Below are positions 53,938 to 62,576 of a stretch of DNA of 64,000 bases, piece after piece; position 1 is the first letter of the stretch; each line of letters opens with the position of its first letter. Location: positions 56,755-120,754 of the forward strand of contig CABYCY010000002.1 in assembly GCA_902517615.1 (NCBI GenBank), read 5' to 3'. Both the position numbers and the translations under genes were made by a program. The stretch is from an uncultured Pelagibacteraceae bacterium. GTDB taxonomy: Bacteria; Pseudomonadota; Alphaproteobacteria; Pelagibacterales; Pelagibacteraceae. The notes under the pieces are model-generated. The model made no database searches. It was not told the DNA's origin and saw only the letters and a program-made list of their open reading frames with translations.

Positions 53938-55839
53938 ATGTCTAAAAAATTTCAAGAAATTTATGATCTTTCAATAAAAAATCCTGAAAATTTTTGGCAA
54001 GAAGCATCGGAAGATATCTTTTGGTTTAAAAAACCAACAAAAATTTTGAATAAATCTAACCCCCCTTTCTATAAATGGTTTGAAGATGGAGTTACAAACA
54101 CATGTTATAATGCTTTAGACATCCACATAGATCAAGGAAGAGGAAAAAAAACTGCATTAATTTATGATAGTCCTATCACAGGTAACAAAAGTAAGTTTAC
54201 TTATGAGGAATTGAAATTAAAAGTTTCAAAATTTGCTGGTGCATTGAAGTCTCAAGGGACAAATAAAGGTGATCGTGTAATTATTTACATGCCAATGATA
54301 CCTGAAGCAGTGATTGCAATGCTTGCGTGTGCAAGAATAGGTGCAATCCACTCGGTAGTATTTGGGGGTTTTGCCTCAAATGAGTTAGCAAGCAGAATTG
54401 ATGATAGTAAAGCAAAAATATTAGTTACAGCATCATGTGGTTTTGAACCAGGAAGAACAGTTGAGTACAAGCCATTAGTAGATGAAGCAGTAAAAATAGC
54501 TGATCATAAAATTGAAAAGATGATTTTATTTCAAAGACCTGGTCATGAGGTCAATTTAAAAGCTCCGAATGAAGTTAGTTGGGAGCAAGTTGTCTCTAAT
54601 GCTAAAGATACTGATTGTGTAGAAATGAATTCAAATGAGTTTTCTTACATTCTGTATACATCTGGAACTACTGGAACCCCTAAAGGTATAGTTAGAGATA
54701 TTGGCGGACATATTGTTGCTCTTAAATGGACTATGAAAAATATCTATAATATAGATGTAGATGATATCTGGTGGTCAGCTAGTGATATTGGATGGATAGT
54801 TGGACACTCTTATATTGTTTATGCCCCATTATTCAAAGGATGTACTACAGTTTTATTTGAAGGAAAACCTGTGGGCACTCCAGATGCTGGTGCCTTTTGG
54901 AAAATTATTTCAGATTATAAAGTAAAATCATTATTTACTGCACCGACAGCATTTAGAGCAATAAAGAAAGAAGATCCAGATGGTAAATTTTTTTCTAAAT
55001 ATGATCTAAGCAGTTTTGAAAGCTTGTTTCTGGCAGGAGAAAGAGCTGATCCTGATACTATAAAATGGGCTGAAAATTTACTCAAAGTGCCTGTTATTGA
55101 TCATTGGTGGCAAACAGAGACTAGTTGGGCAATAAGCTCAAATTGTACTGGTATTGAAATGATGGAAACAAAATATGGTTCAGCTTGCAAGGCTGTCCCT
55201 GGATATGATGTAAAAATTATTAAGCCAGACCAGTCTTTAGCAAAGCCAAATGAAATGGGAGATATTGTTGTGAAACTACCATTGCCTCCAGGAACATTCC
55301 CAACATTATGGAATGCAGACCAAAGATACAGAGAAAATTACATGACTAACTATAATGGATATTACCAAACATACGATGCAGGTCACATCGATGAAGATGG
55401 TTACATTTGGATTATGTCTAGAACTGATGACATTATAAATGTTGCTGGTCATAGATTGTCAACTGGTGCAATAGAAGAAGTGCTTTCAGAACATCAATCA
55501 GTTGCTGAATGTGCTGTGCTTGGTATTGCTGACAAATTAAAAGGTCAATTGCCAATTGGCTTGGTGGTTCTAAAGTCTGGTGTTGATAAAGATAATGATA
55601 CTATATCAAAAGAATGCGTTCAAATGGTTAGAGATAAAATTGGTCCTGTTGCAGCATTTAAAGTGGTTATTGTTATTAAAAGATTACCAAAAACAAGATC
55701 AGGAAAAATTTTAAGAGGAACAATAAGAAAAATTGCAGATAATGTTGAATATAAAATTCCACCAACAATAGATGATCCAGAAATTTTAACGGAGATTAAG
55801 GAAGATTTAATTCAACATAAAATTTTAAATAATGGTTAA
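53938..55839 (+). CDS. prpE: Acetyl/propionyl-CoA synthetase (PrpE-like)
   Basis: A 633-residue acyl-CoA ligase. It has the short-chain N terminus, SYILYTSGTTGTPKGIV (P-loop, near residue 238), DIGWIVGHSYIVYAPL, DHWWQTETSW and the acylation Lys in KTRSGKILRG near 590. Length and the WWSASDIGW block fit propionyl/acetyl-CoA synthetase; PrpE is slightly preferred over AcsA. Overlaps the SMR gene by 8 nt. Confidence 0.88.
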   Translation: MSKKFQEIYDLSIKNPENFWQEASEDIFWFKKPTKILNKSNPPFYKWFEDGVTNTCYNALDIHIDQGRGKKTALIYDSPITGNKSKFTYEELKLKVSKFAGALKSQGTNKGDRVIIYMPMIPEAVIAMLACARIGAIHSVVFGGFASNELASRIDDSKAKILVTASCGFEPGRTVEYKPLVDEAVKIADHKIEKMILFQRPGHEVNLKAPNEVSWEQVVSNAKDTDCVEMNSNEFSYILYTSGTTGTPKGIVRDIGGHIVALKWTMKNIYNIDVDDIWWSASDIGWIVGHSYIVYAPLFKGCTTVLFEGKPVGTPDAGAFWKIISDYKVKSLFTAPTAFRAIKKEDPDGKFFSKYDLSSFESLFLAGERADPDTIKWAENLLKVPVIDHWWQTETSWAISSNCTGIEMMETKYGSACKAVPGYDVKIIKPDQSLAKPNEMGDIVVKLPLPPGTFPTLWNADQRYRENYMTNYNGYYQTYDAGHIDEDGYIWIMSRTDDIINVAGHRLSTGAIEEVLSEHQSVAECAVLGIADKLKGQLPIGLVVLKSGVDKDNDTISKECVQMVRDKIGPVAAFKVVIVIKRLPKTRSGKILRGTIRKIADNVEYKIPPTIDDPEILTEIKEDLIQHKILNNG

Positions 55840-56164
55840 AACATATTTATTTCTTGCGGGTGCAGTATTTTTTGAAGTTGCTGGTACAATGTTATTACCT
55901 GTAACTCAAAATTTTACAAAACTAATCCCAACAGCTGCTCTTGCATTCTTTTATCTTTGTGCTTTCTATTTGTTAACTTTTGTAGCAGATAAGATTCCTA
56001 TCGCTATTATGTATGCAACATGGAGTGGTCTTGGAATATTTACTATTGCAATCCTAGGTTATATATTCTTTAAACAAACTTTAGCTTGGCAAGCAATATT
56101 AGGACTATTCTTAATCGTAATTGGTGTGATACTTGTAAATAGTTTTACCGGAAAGCTCAGCTAA
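55832..56164 (+). CDS. Small multidrug resistance (SMR) family transporter
   Basis: A 110-residue protein with four membrane helices; the essential helix-1 Glu is in AGAVFFEVAGTMLLP, and YATWSGLGIFTIAILGYIFF is the SMR core. Exports small cations or guanidinium-type compounds. Its start overlaps the synthetase end by 8 nt and its 3' end overlaps the convergent dihydroorotase by 8 nt. Confidence 0.92.
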   Translation: MVKTYLFLAGAVFFEVAGTMLLPVTQNFTKLIPTAALAFFYLCAFYLLTFVADKIPIAIMYATWSGLGIFTIAILGYIFFKQTLAWQAILGLFLIVIGVILVNSFTGKLS

Positions 56165-57464
56165 ACTGTAAAGGTTTTCCATCAGGATCACCTAAAATTT
56201 TTCCGTCCTTCATTTTAATTTTTCCTGCAATTATTGTATGGGTAGGTGTTCCTTTAAATTCAAATCCATTAAACGGTGTCCAGCCACATTTACTCTCAAT
56301 ATTTTCATTTTTAATCTCGATAGTTTTGTTCATATCAACAATTGTAAAATCAGCATCATAACCTTCTTTAATAAATCCTTTATTCTTAATTCCAAAAATC
56401 TTAACTGGATTTTCACATACAAAATTAATTAATTGATTTAATGTAAGTTTGCCATCATTGACGTGGTTTAACATTACAGGCATTAATGTTTGAACTCCTG
56501 GCATACCTGAAGGAGTATTTGGATATACTTTATCTTTATTTACTTTTAAATGTGGGGCGTGATCAGAGCCGATTGTATCATTAAAGTTATTTCTAACTCC
56601 ATACCATAATCTGTCATAATGAGATTTATCTCTTAAAGGTGGATTCATTTGTGCATAAGTTCCAAGTTTGTCATAACAGTCTGGTGCATAAAGAGTTAAA
56701 TGCTGAGGAGTAATCTCAAAAGTTATATTTCCCTTATGTTGAGATAAAAAATCAATTTCTTCTTTTGTTGTAATATGAAGCACATGAGCTTTTTTATTAT
56801 GCTTTTCTGCAATTCTTACAATCCTTCTCGTAGACGCTATTGCGCATTCTACACTTCTCCATACTGGATGGGTATGAACATCTCCCTCTTTAATTAATTT
56901 TTTGTTAACTTTTAAAATTGCCTCATCTTCTGAATGAACAGCAACAACTTTTGATGCATTTTGAAAAACCTTATCTATATCATCTTCTTCAGCAACCAGC
57001 AGGTTACCAGTTGAAGATCCTGCAAAAAGTTTAATTCCACAACATCCTTCTAAACCCTCTAAACTCGCTAAATCATCTGCATTATCTGCTGTAGCACCGA
57101 AATAAAAAGCATAATTGCTGTACATTCTATTTTTAGCGAGATCTAATTTTCTTTGAAACTCTTTCATATTTGATGTTGGTGGATTAGTATTTGGCATTTC
57201 AAATACACTTGTAATTCCTCCAGCTATAGCTGCTCTACTTCCTGAGTGAAGATCTTCTGTATCCGTTGATCCTGGTTCTCTAAAATGTGTTTGCGTATCT
57301 ATGCATCCAGGTAATACTGTATGGTCTTCTGCATTTATTGTCTCTTTAGCTTCCTCTGAAATTTGTCCAATCTGTTGAATTTTTCCATCTTTTAAAGCAA
57401 CATCAACATCTTTTAATTCACCATCAATATAACATTGTCCGTTTTTAATTATAAGATCTAACAT
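56157..57464 (-). CDS. pyrC: Dihydroorotase, class I
   Basis: A 435-residue amidohydrolase that closes carbamoyl aspartate to dihydroorotate. Metal and substrate motifs: GCIDTQTHFREPGSTDTEDL near residue 54, VVAVHSEDEA, AHVLHITTKEE and GSDHAPH near 300. The first motif reads D-x-Q-x-H where dihydroorotases normally have D-x-H-x-H, so one metal His is Gln. The variant may belong to a dihydroorotase-like subgroup. Confidence 0.85.
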   Translation of the reverse strand: MLDLIIKNGQCYIDGELKDVDVALKDGKIQQIGQISEEAKETINAEDHTVLPGCIDTQTHFREPGSTDTEDLHSGSRAAIAGGITSVFEMPNTNPPTSNMKEFQRKLDLAKNRMYSNYAFYFGATADNADDLASLEGLEGCCGIKLFAGSSTGNLLVAEEDDIDKVFQNASKVVAVHSEDEAILKVNKKLIKEGDVHTHPVWRSVECAIASTRRIVRIAEKHNKKAHVLHITTKEEIDFLSQHKGNITFEITPQHLTLYAPDCYDKLGTYAQMNPPLRDKSHYDRLWYGVRNNFNDTIGSDHAPHLKVNKDKVYPNTPSGMPGVQTLMPVMLNHVNDGKLTLNQLINFVCENPVKIFGIKNKGFIKEGYDADFTIVDMNKTIEIKNENIESKCGWTPFNGFEFKGTPTHTIIAGKIKMKDGKILGDPDGKPLQFS

Positions 57465-57507
57465 TTTGAGAAATTGTTATTATATTACATTCTATAATTA
57501 ATCAATT

Positions 57508-58398
57508 ATGAATATTAAAAACGTTTACATTTTAGATAATAGAGCAATTCTTTATATTAATGGAGATGATGCAAAAGAATTTCTTCAAAATCTTATTAGT
57601 AACGACATAAACAAAGTAAGTGATGTAAATAGTTGTTTTAGTTCATTGCTTACTCCTCAAGGTAAATTTTTGTATGAATTTATAATTGTAAAACATAAAT
57701 CAGGATATCTTATAGATTGTGAAAAACCTCAAGCAGAGGAGTTGTTCAAACAATTAAGTCTATATAAGCTTAGATCAAAAGTTGAAATTCTTAATCTTAG
57801 CAATGAATTTGTTGTGGCTGCATTTTCTCCTGAAAAATTCTTAACCTTTAGTGAATCAAAAGATGAAATTGGATTTACTATTAAATATAGAGAAGATCCA
57901 ATTTTTTTAGACCCAAGAAATAAACAACTAGGTGCTAGATTAATTATTAATTTAGAAAAACTTTATTTGTCTTTAAAAAAACTTGATCTTCATGATGCTG
58001 ATCTTAAAGAATATTATTCATTAAGTCATAGACTTGGAATAGTTCCAAAGGATTTGAACAAGTTACAAGACAAATTGTTTGGGATTGAGTGTAATTTTGA
58101 GGAATTAAATGGAATTGATTTCAAAAAAGGTTGTTATGTTGGCCAAGAAAATACCGCACGAATTAAATTAAAGAACAAGCTTTTAAAAAGATTACTTCCA
58201 ATAAATGTAATAAATGGAAAATTATATGAAGGTGAAAGTATTTATAATAATGAAATTGAAATAGGTAAGGTTTTAATCGATAGCGAGTATCCTTTTGCTT
58301 TAATTAAATACTTAAACGAAAACTTTGATGAAAAAGCAAATTTTAAAACTAAAGAAGCTTCAATAAATATCAAGAAACCCGATTGGATAAAAAACTAA
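57508..58398 (+). CDS. ygfZ: YgfZ/GcvT-like folate-binding protein
   Basis: A 296-residue tetrahydrofolate-binding protein assisting iron-sulfur cluster enzymes. It has FLQNLISNDINKVSD near the N terminus, FSSLLTPQGKFLYEF and the family signature KKGCYVGQENTARIK near residue 208. Shares the fold with the gcvT product at the window start. Stands alone, divergent from pyrC. Confidence 0.92.
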   Translation: MNIKNVYILDNRAILYINGDDAKEFLQNLISNDINKVSDVNSCFSSLLTPQGKFLYEFIIVKHKSGYLIDCEKPQAEELFKQLSLYKLRSKVEILNLSNEFVVAAFSPEKFLTFSESKDEIGFTIKYREDPIFLDPRNKQLGARLIINLEKLYLSLKKLDLHDADLKEYYSLSHRLGIVPKDLNKLQDKLFGIECNFEELNGIDFKKGCYVGQENTARIKLKNKLLKRLLPINVINGKLYEGESIYNNEIEIGKVLIDSEYPFALIKYLNENFDEKANFKTKEASINIKKPDWIKN

Positions 58399-58402
58399 TT
58401 TC

Positions 58403-58564
58403 TTATTTAAATAAATAAACAATCATTAAGATTATAAAAACTACAATAATCCAAATACTGAGATTTTTAAGAAATTGCTTTAATTGAGAATTTGATTGTA
58501 AAAAACTTGGAAGAACTAAAAGCAAAACCCCAACCATAAATATTACTGAAAGTAATTTATCCAT
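58403..58564 (-). CDS. 53-residue two-helix membrane micro-protein
   Basis: Absent from the ORF track. The ATG at 58564 gives MDKLLSVIFMVGVLLLVLPS, a hydrophilic turn (FLQSNSQLKQFLKNLS) and a second helix (IWIIVVFIILMIVYLFK), ending 4 nt from the convergent ygfZ stop. A ribosome-binding-like AGGAG lies just before the start. Two clean helices and full use of the gap argue that it is real. Function unknown. Confidence 0.65.
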   Translation of the reverse strand: MDKLLSVIFMVGVLLLVLPSFLQSNSQLKQFLKNLSIWIIVVFIILMIVYLFK

Positions 58565-58588
58565 CAAAAACTCCTATATAAAATTCAT

Positions 58589-58618
58589 TTTGGTGCGGTC
58601 GGAGAGACTCGAACTCTC
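58589..58618 (-). repeat. 30-bp copy of the tRNA-Leu 3' end (putative att site)
   Basis: The 30 bases are identical to 60171-60200 and comprise the T arm, the 3' acceptor strand, the encoded CCA and two flanking bases. No matching D or anticodon arm lies upstream, so it is not a functional tRNA but the kind of duplication left by integration into a tRNA gene. Confidence 0.9.
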
Positions 58619-58676
58619 TGGAGAATAACCTTTTAATCGCAAATTTAAATATTAATTTAATAATACAACCAAACTT

Positions 58677-58699
58677 GAGCGCAATCTCAGCACAGTCAG
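58677..58699. repeat. Inner imperfect direct repeat, left copy
   Basis: GAGCGCAATCTCAGCACAGT and following CAG; 18 of 23 bases match the right copy at 60100-60122 in the same orientation, and the preceding CCAAA is shared as well. Confidence 0.6.
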
Positions 58700-58708
58700 A
58701 AAAATTAT

Positions 58709-60016
58709 TTATCTAAGATCAATAACCTTTTCAAATAAAACATCTGAATGTTTTTTTGTTTTTTTTAACTCTTCAAATACTGCTTGAGTGTTCATACAAA
58801 ATAATTGCAATGTTGCAGGTCTTCCTATCCTTGCAAGTTCTTTTGTATTATTAACCTCAAATTTCTTGGTATCAATTTTAACTCCGTTAGCTTTAAGAAA
58901 GTTTGAAAGTGTAGGTGCCGCAACAGCAAAGTTAACATTTTCTGGTATATATTCTGACTGCTCTAACATATATAATTTATTTAAACCTGAAGATGCTACA
59001 CCAACAACTTGACCTTCCATATTAAGTACAGGTCCACCACTATTTCCCGGCTGTATAGCTGCATCTATTTGAATTTCAGAATAATTATTTCCTGGACCGC
59101 TTAATGAACTAACAATTCCTCTTGTTAACTTAACACTTGTACTTAGTGCATCTGCTAAAGGATAACCAAAAGCAACTATATCTTCTCCATATTCAGCACC
59201 CTCAGTTTTAATGCTTAGATAATTGGGATTTTTATATTCTCCTTTCACTATACCAAGATCATTAACCTTGTCGGTTTTAATAACATTAAAATATTTTAAT
59301 TGACCATCTATTTTTGATGCAACCTGTCTACAAATACCAACCACGTGGTCATTAGAGACTATGTGTCCCTCTGCACTAACAAAGAAACCTGTGCCAGATC
59401 CAATTATATAAAGTTTTGCATCAGCCTCTTTTCTTTGTTTTTCCTCTTCCTCTTGTTTTTTTTTAGCCTCGGCTATTTTTCTTTTTTCTTCTTCAATTTT
59501 TTTCTTTTCTTCCTCTATTTTTTGTCTTTCTTTTTCTAATTCATTTGCATCTTTGTCTGCTATTTGAATTTTATCATTTTTATCAAAAAAACCCCAAGAG
59601 TAGAATTTTCTATTTTGATAATTAATTTTATGACAAATATCCTGCGCATTAGGGTAAGCATTACATGACATTAATACTGCAATTTTTCTATTAGGTTTTT
59701 CTGACTGAATATAGAAAAGTTCAAATCTTCCACCTGTCGCTATTTTTGTTAATCTTTTTTCTTTAAATTTTTGATAACTTATTTTTTTCCCATATGTGCA
59801 ATTGCCATCATTATATTCTTCTAAATATGCTCTATAAAAACTTCCTTCACAAAAATATAATTGCAACTCAATTCGTTTTCTAATTTTTTTTTTTTGTGTT
59901 TGGCTTGGTTTTTTTTTTTCAAGATTCCATATATCAATAGGATTTTCTTGACCTGTGGCATTAAAAATTGAACTTAAACAAATTAATATGAAAGTGTATG
60001 CTATGAATTGTTTCAT
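58709..60016 (-). CDS. Secreted trypsin-like serine protease with coiled coil
   Basis: A 435-residue protein: signal peptide (MKQFIAYTFILICLSSIFNATG), an N-terminal Cys-containing domain of about 120 residues, a strongly charged coiled coil (ERQKIEEEKKKIEEEKRKIA, residues about 155-195), then a trypsin/HtrA-type domain. The triad is His in VSNDHVVG, Asp in VNDLGIVKG and Ser in QPGNSGGPVL. No PDZ domain, unlike DegP. Sole gene between tRNA-Leu and its duplicated 3' end, so possibly imported cargo. Confidence 0.88.
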   Translation of the reverse strand: MKQFIAYTFILICLSSIFNATGQENPIDIWNLEKKKPSQTQKKKIRKRIELQLYFCEGSFYRAYLEEYNDGNCTYGKKISYQKFKEKRLTKIATGGRFELFYIQSEKPNRKIAVLMSCNAYPNAQDICHKINYQNRKFYSWGFFDKNDKIQIADKDANELEKERQKIEEEKKKIEEEKRKIAEAKKKQEEEEKQRKEADAKLYIIGSGTGFFVSAEGHIVSNDHVVGICRQVASKIDGQLKYFNVIKTDKVNDLGIVKGEYKNPNYLSIKTEGAEYGEDIVAFGYPLADALSTSVKLTRGIVSSLSGPGNNYSEIQIDAAIQPGNSGGPVLNMEGQVVGVASSGLNKLYMLEQSEYIPENVNFAVAAPTLSNFLKANGVKIDTKKFEVNNTKELARIGRPATLQLFCMNTQAVFEELKKTKKHSDVLFEKVIDLR

Positions 60017-60099
60017 AATTTAAGATTAACAAATCCTAAACGAAGAGTCTAAAATCAAATTTAAATTAAAATAATTCATTATAAAATTGACTCCAAAAC

Positions 60100-60122
60100 G
60101 AGCACACTATGAGCACAGTGAG
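60100..60122. repeat. Inner imperfect direct repeat, right copy
   Basis: GAGCACACTATGAGCACAGT and following GAG; it contains two tandem GAGCACA units and matches 58677-58699 at 18 of 23 positions in the same orientation. Confidence 0.6.
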
Positions 60123-60172
60123 GTTAAAATTTTGAAAATTTTTTGCAAAAAGTTCCCATAAAAATTGAAATT

Positions 60173-60258
60173 TGGTGCGGTCGGAGAGACTCGAACTCTC
60201 ATGGACTAGGTCCACACGGCCCTCAACCGTGCCTGTCTACCAATTTCAGCACGACCGC
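60173..60258 (-). tRNA. tRNA-Leu(GAG)
   Basis: 86 nt including an encoded CCA. Acceptor GCGGTCG/CGACCGC with discriminator A, a class-II long variable arm (GTGGACCTAGTCCAT), anticodon loop TTGAGGG giving GAG, and T arm GAGAG-TTCGAGT-CTCTC. It reads CUC/CUU leucine codons. Its last 30 bp recur at 58589. Confidence 0.96.
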
Positions 60259-60313
60259 AATATGTCTCATAATAAATGAATGACAATTATGATTCAAATT
60301 GGTAAAAATCCTC

Positions 60314-61303
60314 ATGGAATTTACACAAGAAGTACGTAAAGCAACAGATCCTATTTATCAAAAGATTTCAAAGGTAATGCCTGAAATTGAATGGTCGGTG
60401 CATGCCCCATATATCCATAAAATTAATAAATTAAAAAAAGAAAAAAATGCAGTAATACTTGCTCACAATTATCAAACACCAGAAATATATCATGGTGTTG
60501 CAGATTATTCCGCAGACTCACTTGCATTAGCAATTGAAGCCTCAAAAACGTCAGCTGATATTATTTTGATGGCTGGAGTTCATTTTATGGCAGAGACTGC
60601 AAAATTAATGAGCCCTGATAAGAAAGTTATTCTACCAGATATGGACGCTGGTTGTTCTTTATCATCATCAATAACGGGTAAAGATGTAAGATTATTAAAA
60701 GAAAAATACCCAGGCGTTCCTGTTGTATCTTATGTCAATACGTCAGCAGAAGTAAAAGCTGAAACAGATGTTTGTTGTACATCTGCTAATGCAGTTAAAA
60801 TAGTTAAATCTCTTGGTGTAAAAAGAGTAATATTTTTGCCTGACGATTACTTGGCTAAATATGTAGCTTCTCAAACTGATGTTGAAATAATTTCTTGGAA
60901 AGGAATTTGTATTGTTCATGATCAATTTAATAAAAAAGAAATAGATGATATTAGAAAAAATAATCCAGGAATTAAAATCATAGCACACCCAGAATGTCCT
61001 CCAGATGTTATTGAGGCAAGTGATTTTGCAGGATCTACCTCTGGAATGATCAAATATGTAAAAGACAATCAACCGAAAAAAGTAATGATGGTTACAGAGT
61101 GTTCAATGAGTGACAATATTCAAATAGAAAATCCAAATGTAGATTTTGTTAAACCATGTAATATGTGTCCTCATATGAAAAAAATTACACTTCCAAAAAT
61201 ATTAGATTGTTTAGAAAATGAGACTGGTGAAATTATCATGGACAAAGAAACAATTGAGAAAGCCAGAATATCTGTAGAGAGAATGGCAGCCATTGGCAGA
61301 TAA
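60314..61303 (+). CDS. nadA: Quinolinate synthase A
   Basis: Condenses iminoaspartate with DHAP to quinolinate, using a [4Fe-4S] cluster. Cluster Cys are visible in DMDAGCSLSS, AHPECPPDV and KPCNMCPHMKK. Other motifs are AHNYQTPEIYHG and TSGMIKYV. The track start (TTG, 60299) adds five residues; I prefer the ATG at 60314 (MEFTQEVRKA). Followed 4 nt later by nadC. Confidence 0.96.
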   Translation: MEFTQEVRKATDPIYQKISKVMPEIEWSVHAPYIHKINKLKKEKNAVILAHNYQTPEIYHGVADYSADSLALAIEASKTSADIILMAGVHFMAETAKLMSPDKKVILPDMDAGCSLSSSITGKDVRLLKEKYPGVPVVSYVNTSAEVKAETDVCCTSANAVKIVKSLGVKRVIFLPDDYLAKYVASQTDVEIISWKGICIVHDQFNKKEIDDIRKNNPGIKIIAHPECPPDVIEASDFAGSTSGMIKYVKDNQPKKVMMVTECSMSDNIQIENPNVDFVKPCNMCPHMKKITLPKILDCLENETGEIIMDKETIEKARISVERMAAIGR

Positions 61304-61307
61304 ATAA

Positions 61308-62141
61308 GTGTCAAAAATAAAACTAAGCAAAGAATTTATCAAAAGCACTGTTAAGCTAGCATTGAATGAAGATCTTTATCCTTCAGGAGATATCACGTCG
61401 AGTCTAATTAAAAATGACAAATTAGTAACAGTTAAATTAATATCTAATCAAAAAGCAATTGTTGGAGGATTATTATTTGCTAAACAAACTTTTGCATTAA
61501 TTGATAATAAAATAAAATTTATTATTAAGAAAAAAGATGGCTCTATAACTAAAAAAGGTTCCTTAGTAGCAATAATAAAAGGCAAAGCAAAAAATATATT
61601 AATTGCTGAAAGAGTTGCTTTAAATTTTTTATCTCACATTTCTGGAATAGCAACCAAAACAAATCAATTTGTTAAATTAGTTGGAAAAAAAACTAAGATT
61701 TGTTGTACTAGAAAAACAATTCCAAATTTAAGAGTTATCCAAAAGTATGCAGTAAAATTAGGAGGTGGTACAAATCATAGATTTAATTTAAGTGATGAGT
61801 ATTTAATTAAAGATAACCATATCGCGAGCTCAGATTTAAAGAGTTTGGTGTTGAAAGCGATAAAAAATAAAAAAGGAAAAAAAATTACAGTTGAGGTTGA
61901 CACAATTAAACAACTTAAATCAATTTTAGGTCTTAAATTTAATACAGTTTTGCTTGATAATATGAATATTAGAAATTTAAGAGACAGTATTAAAATTGCA
62001 AAAAAATATTATGAAACTGAAGCTTCGGGTAATGTTAATTTAAAAACTATAAAAACTATTGCATCAACAGGTGTAAACAGAATTTCTGTTGGTAGCATTA
62101 CACACAGTGCTCCTGCGGTTGACTTTAAGTTAGAAATCTAA
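61308..62141 (+). CDS. nadC: Nicotinate-nucleotide pyrophosphorylase (carboxylating)
   Basis: Uses quinolinate and PRPP to give nicotinate mononucleotide. The 277 residues, from a GTG start, show LNEDLYPSGDITSSLI, ERVALNFLSHISGIAT, CTRKTIPNLRVIQKYAVKLGGG and IASTGVNRISVGSITHS. Operon with nadA; no nadB in the window. Its 3' end overlaps the convergent MazG-like gene by 4 nt. Confidence 0.96.
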   Translation: MSKIKLSKEFIKSTVKLALNEDLYPSGDITSSLIKNDKLVTVKLISNQKAIVGGLLFAKQTFALIDNKIKFIIKKKDGSITKKGSLVAIIKGKAKNILIAERVALNFLSHISGIATKTNQFVKLVGKKTKICCTRKTIPNLRVIQKYAVKLGGGTNHRFNLSDEYLIKDNHIASSDLKSLVLKAIKNKKGKKITVEVDTIKQLKSILGLKFNTVLLDNMNIRNLRDSIKIAKKYYETEASGNVNLKTIKTIASTGVNRISVGSITHSAPAVDFKLEI

Positions 62142-62509
62142 TTCACAAACTTAGACAGGTCTGGTTTAAAATAGTTGGGACCTTTCATAACTTTTCCAAA
62201 CTCATTATAAATTGGTTTCCCGTTCTCATCTAACTTACTCATATTGGAGTTTTGAACCTCTTCAAAACATTTATCTAAATCTATTCCAAATGCATGTCCC
62301 GCCCCATAAGTTACATACAATATATCTGTAAGTGCATCAGCTACCTCCAATAAATCCTTATTATTCATGGCCTCTATAAGCTCCTCTAATTCCTCTTTTA
62401 TTAAATATATCCTTAATTTATTTATTTTATCAGTACTAAATGATGACTTGGTTTTAACTTCCTGACCAAAAGTTTTCATAAAAGTTCCAACTTTACTAAA
62501 ATTTGACAT
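62138..62509 (-). CDS. MazG-like nucleotide pyrophosphohydrolase
   Basis: A 123-residue all-alpha NTP-PPase domain with the E-E-L-x-x-L/E helix (IKEELEELIEAMNN) and the paired E-x-x-D helix (LEVADALTDILYVTYGAGHAFG) that bind magnesium. Could clean up non-standard dNTPs or act like phosphoribosyl-ATP pyrophosphatase. A C-terminal GKVMKGPNYFKPDL tail recalls phage and bacterial MazG-like proteins. Confidence 0.87.
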   Translation of the reverse strand: MSNFSKVGTFMKTFGQEVKTKSSFSTDKINKLRIYLIKEELEELIEAMNNKDLLEVADALTDILYVTYGAGHAFGIDLDKCFEEVQNSNMSKLDENGKPIYNEFGKVMKGPNYFKPDLSKFVN

Positions 62510-62576
62510 ATTGCTCCTATAAGTTTTTAAATATTTATTGTATGCTAATAATTATTTATTACTCTAGAATTAATCA

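Larger units (their letters stand above)
58589..60200. mobile_element. Putative small or decayed integrated element at tRNA-Leu
   Basis: Segment bounded by the 30-bp tRNA 3'-end repeats, holding only the protease gene. Inside each end, about 50-60 bp from the repeat, are imperfect direct repeats (58677-58699 and 60100-60122) built on AGCACA, reminiscent of integrase arm sites. No integrase gene is present. tRNA genes are known integration targets of temperate pelagiphages and islands; the rest is inference. Confidence 0.55.

Noticed and set aside
58589-58708. Possible second tRNA or split tmRNA piece
   Set aside because: Only the T arm and 3' acceptor strand are intact; no 5' acceptor partner, D arm or anticodon arm can be folded upstream. 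The GTGCTGA similarity nearby is better explained by the inner direct repeat.
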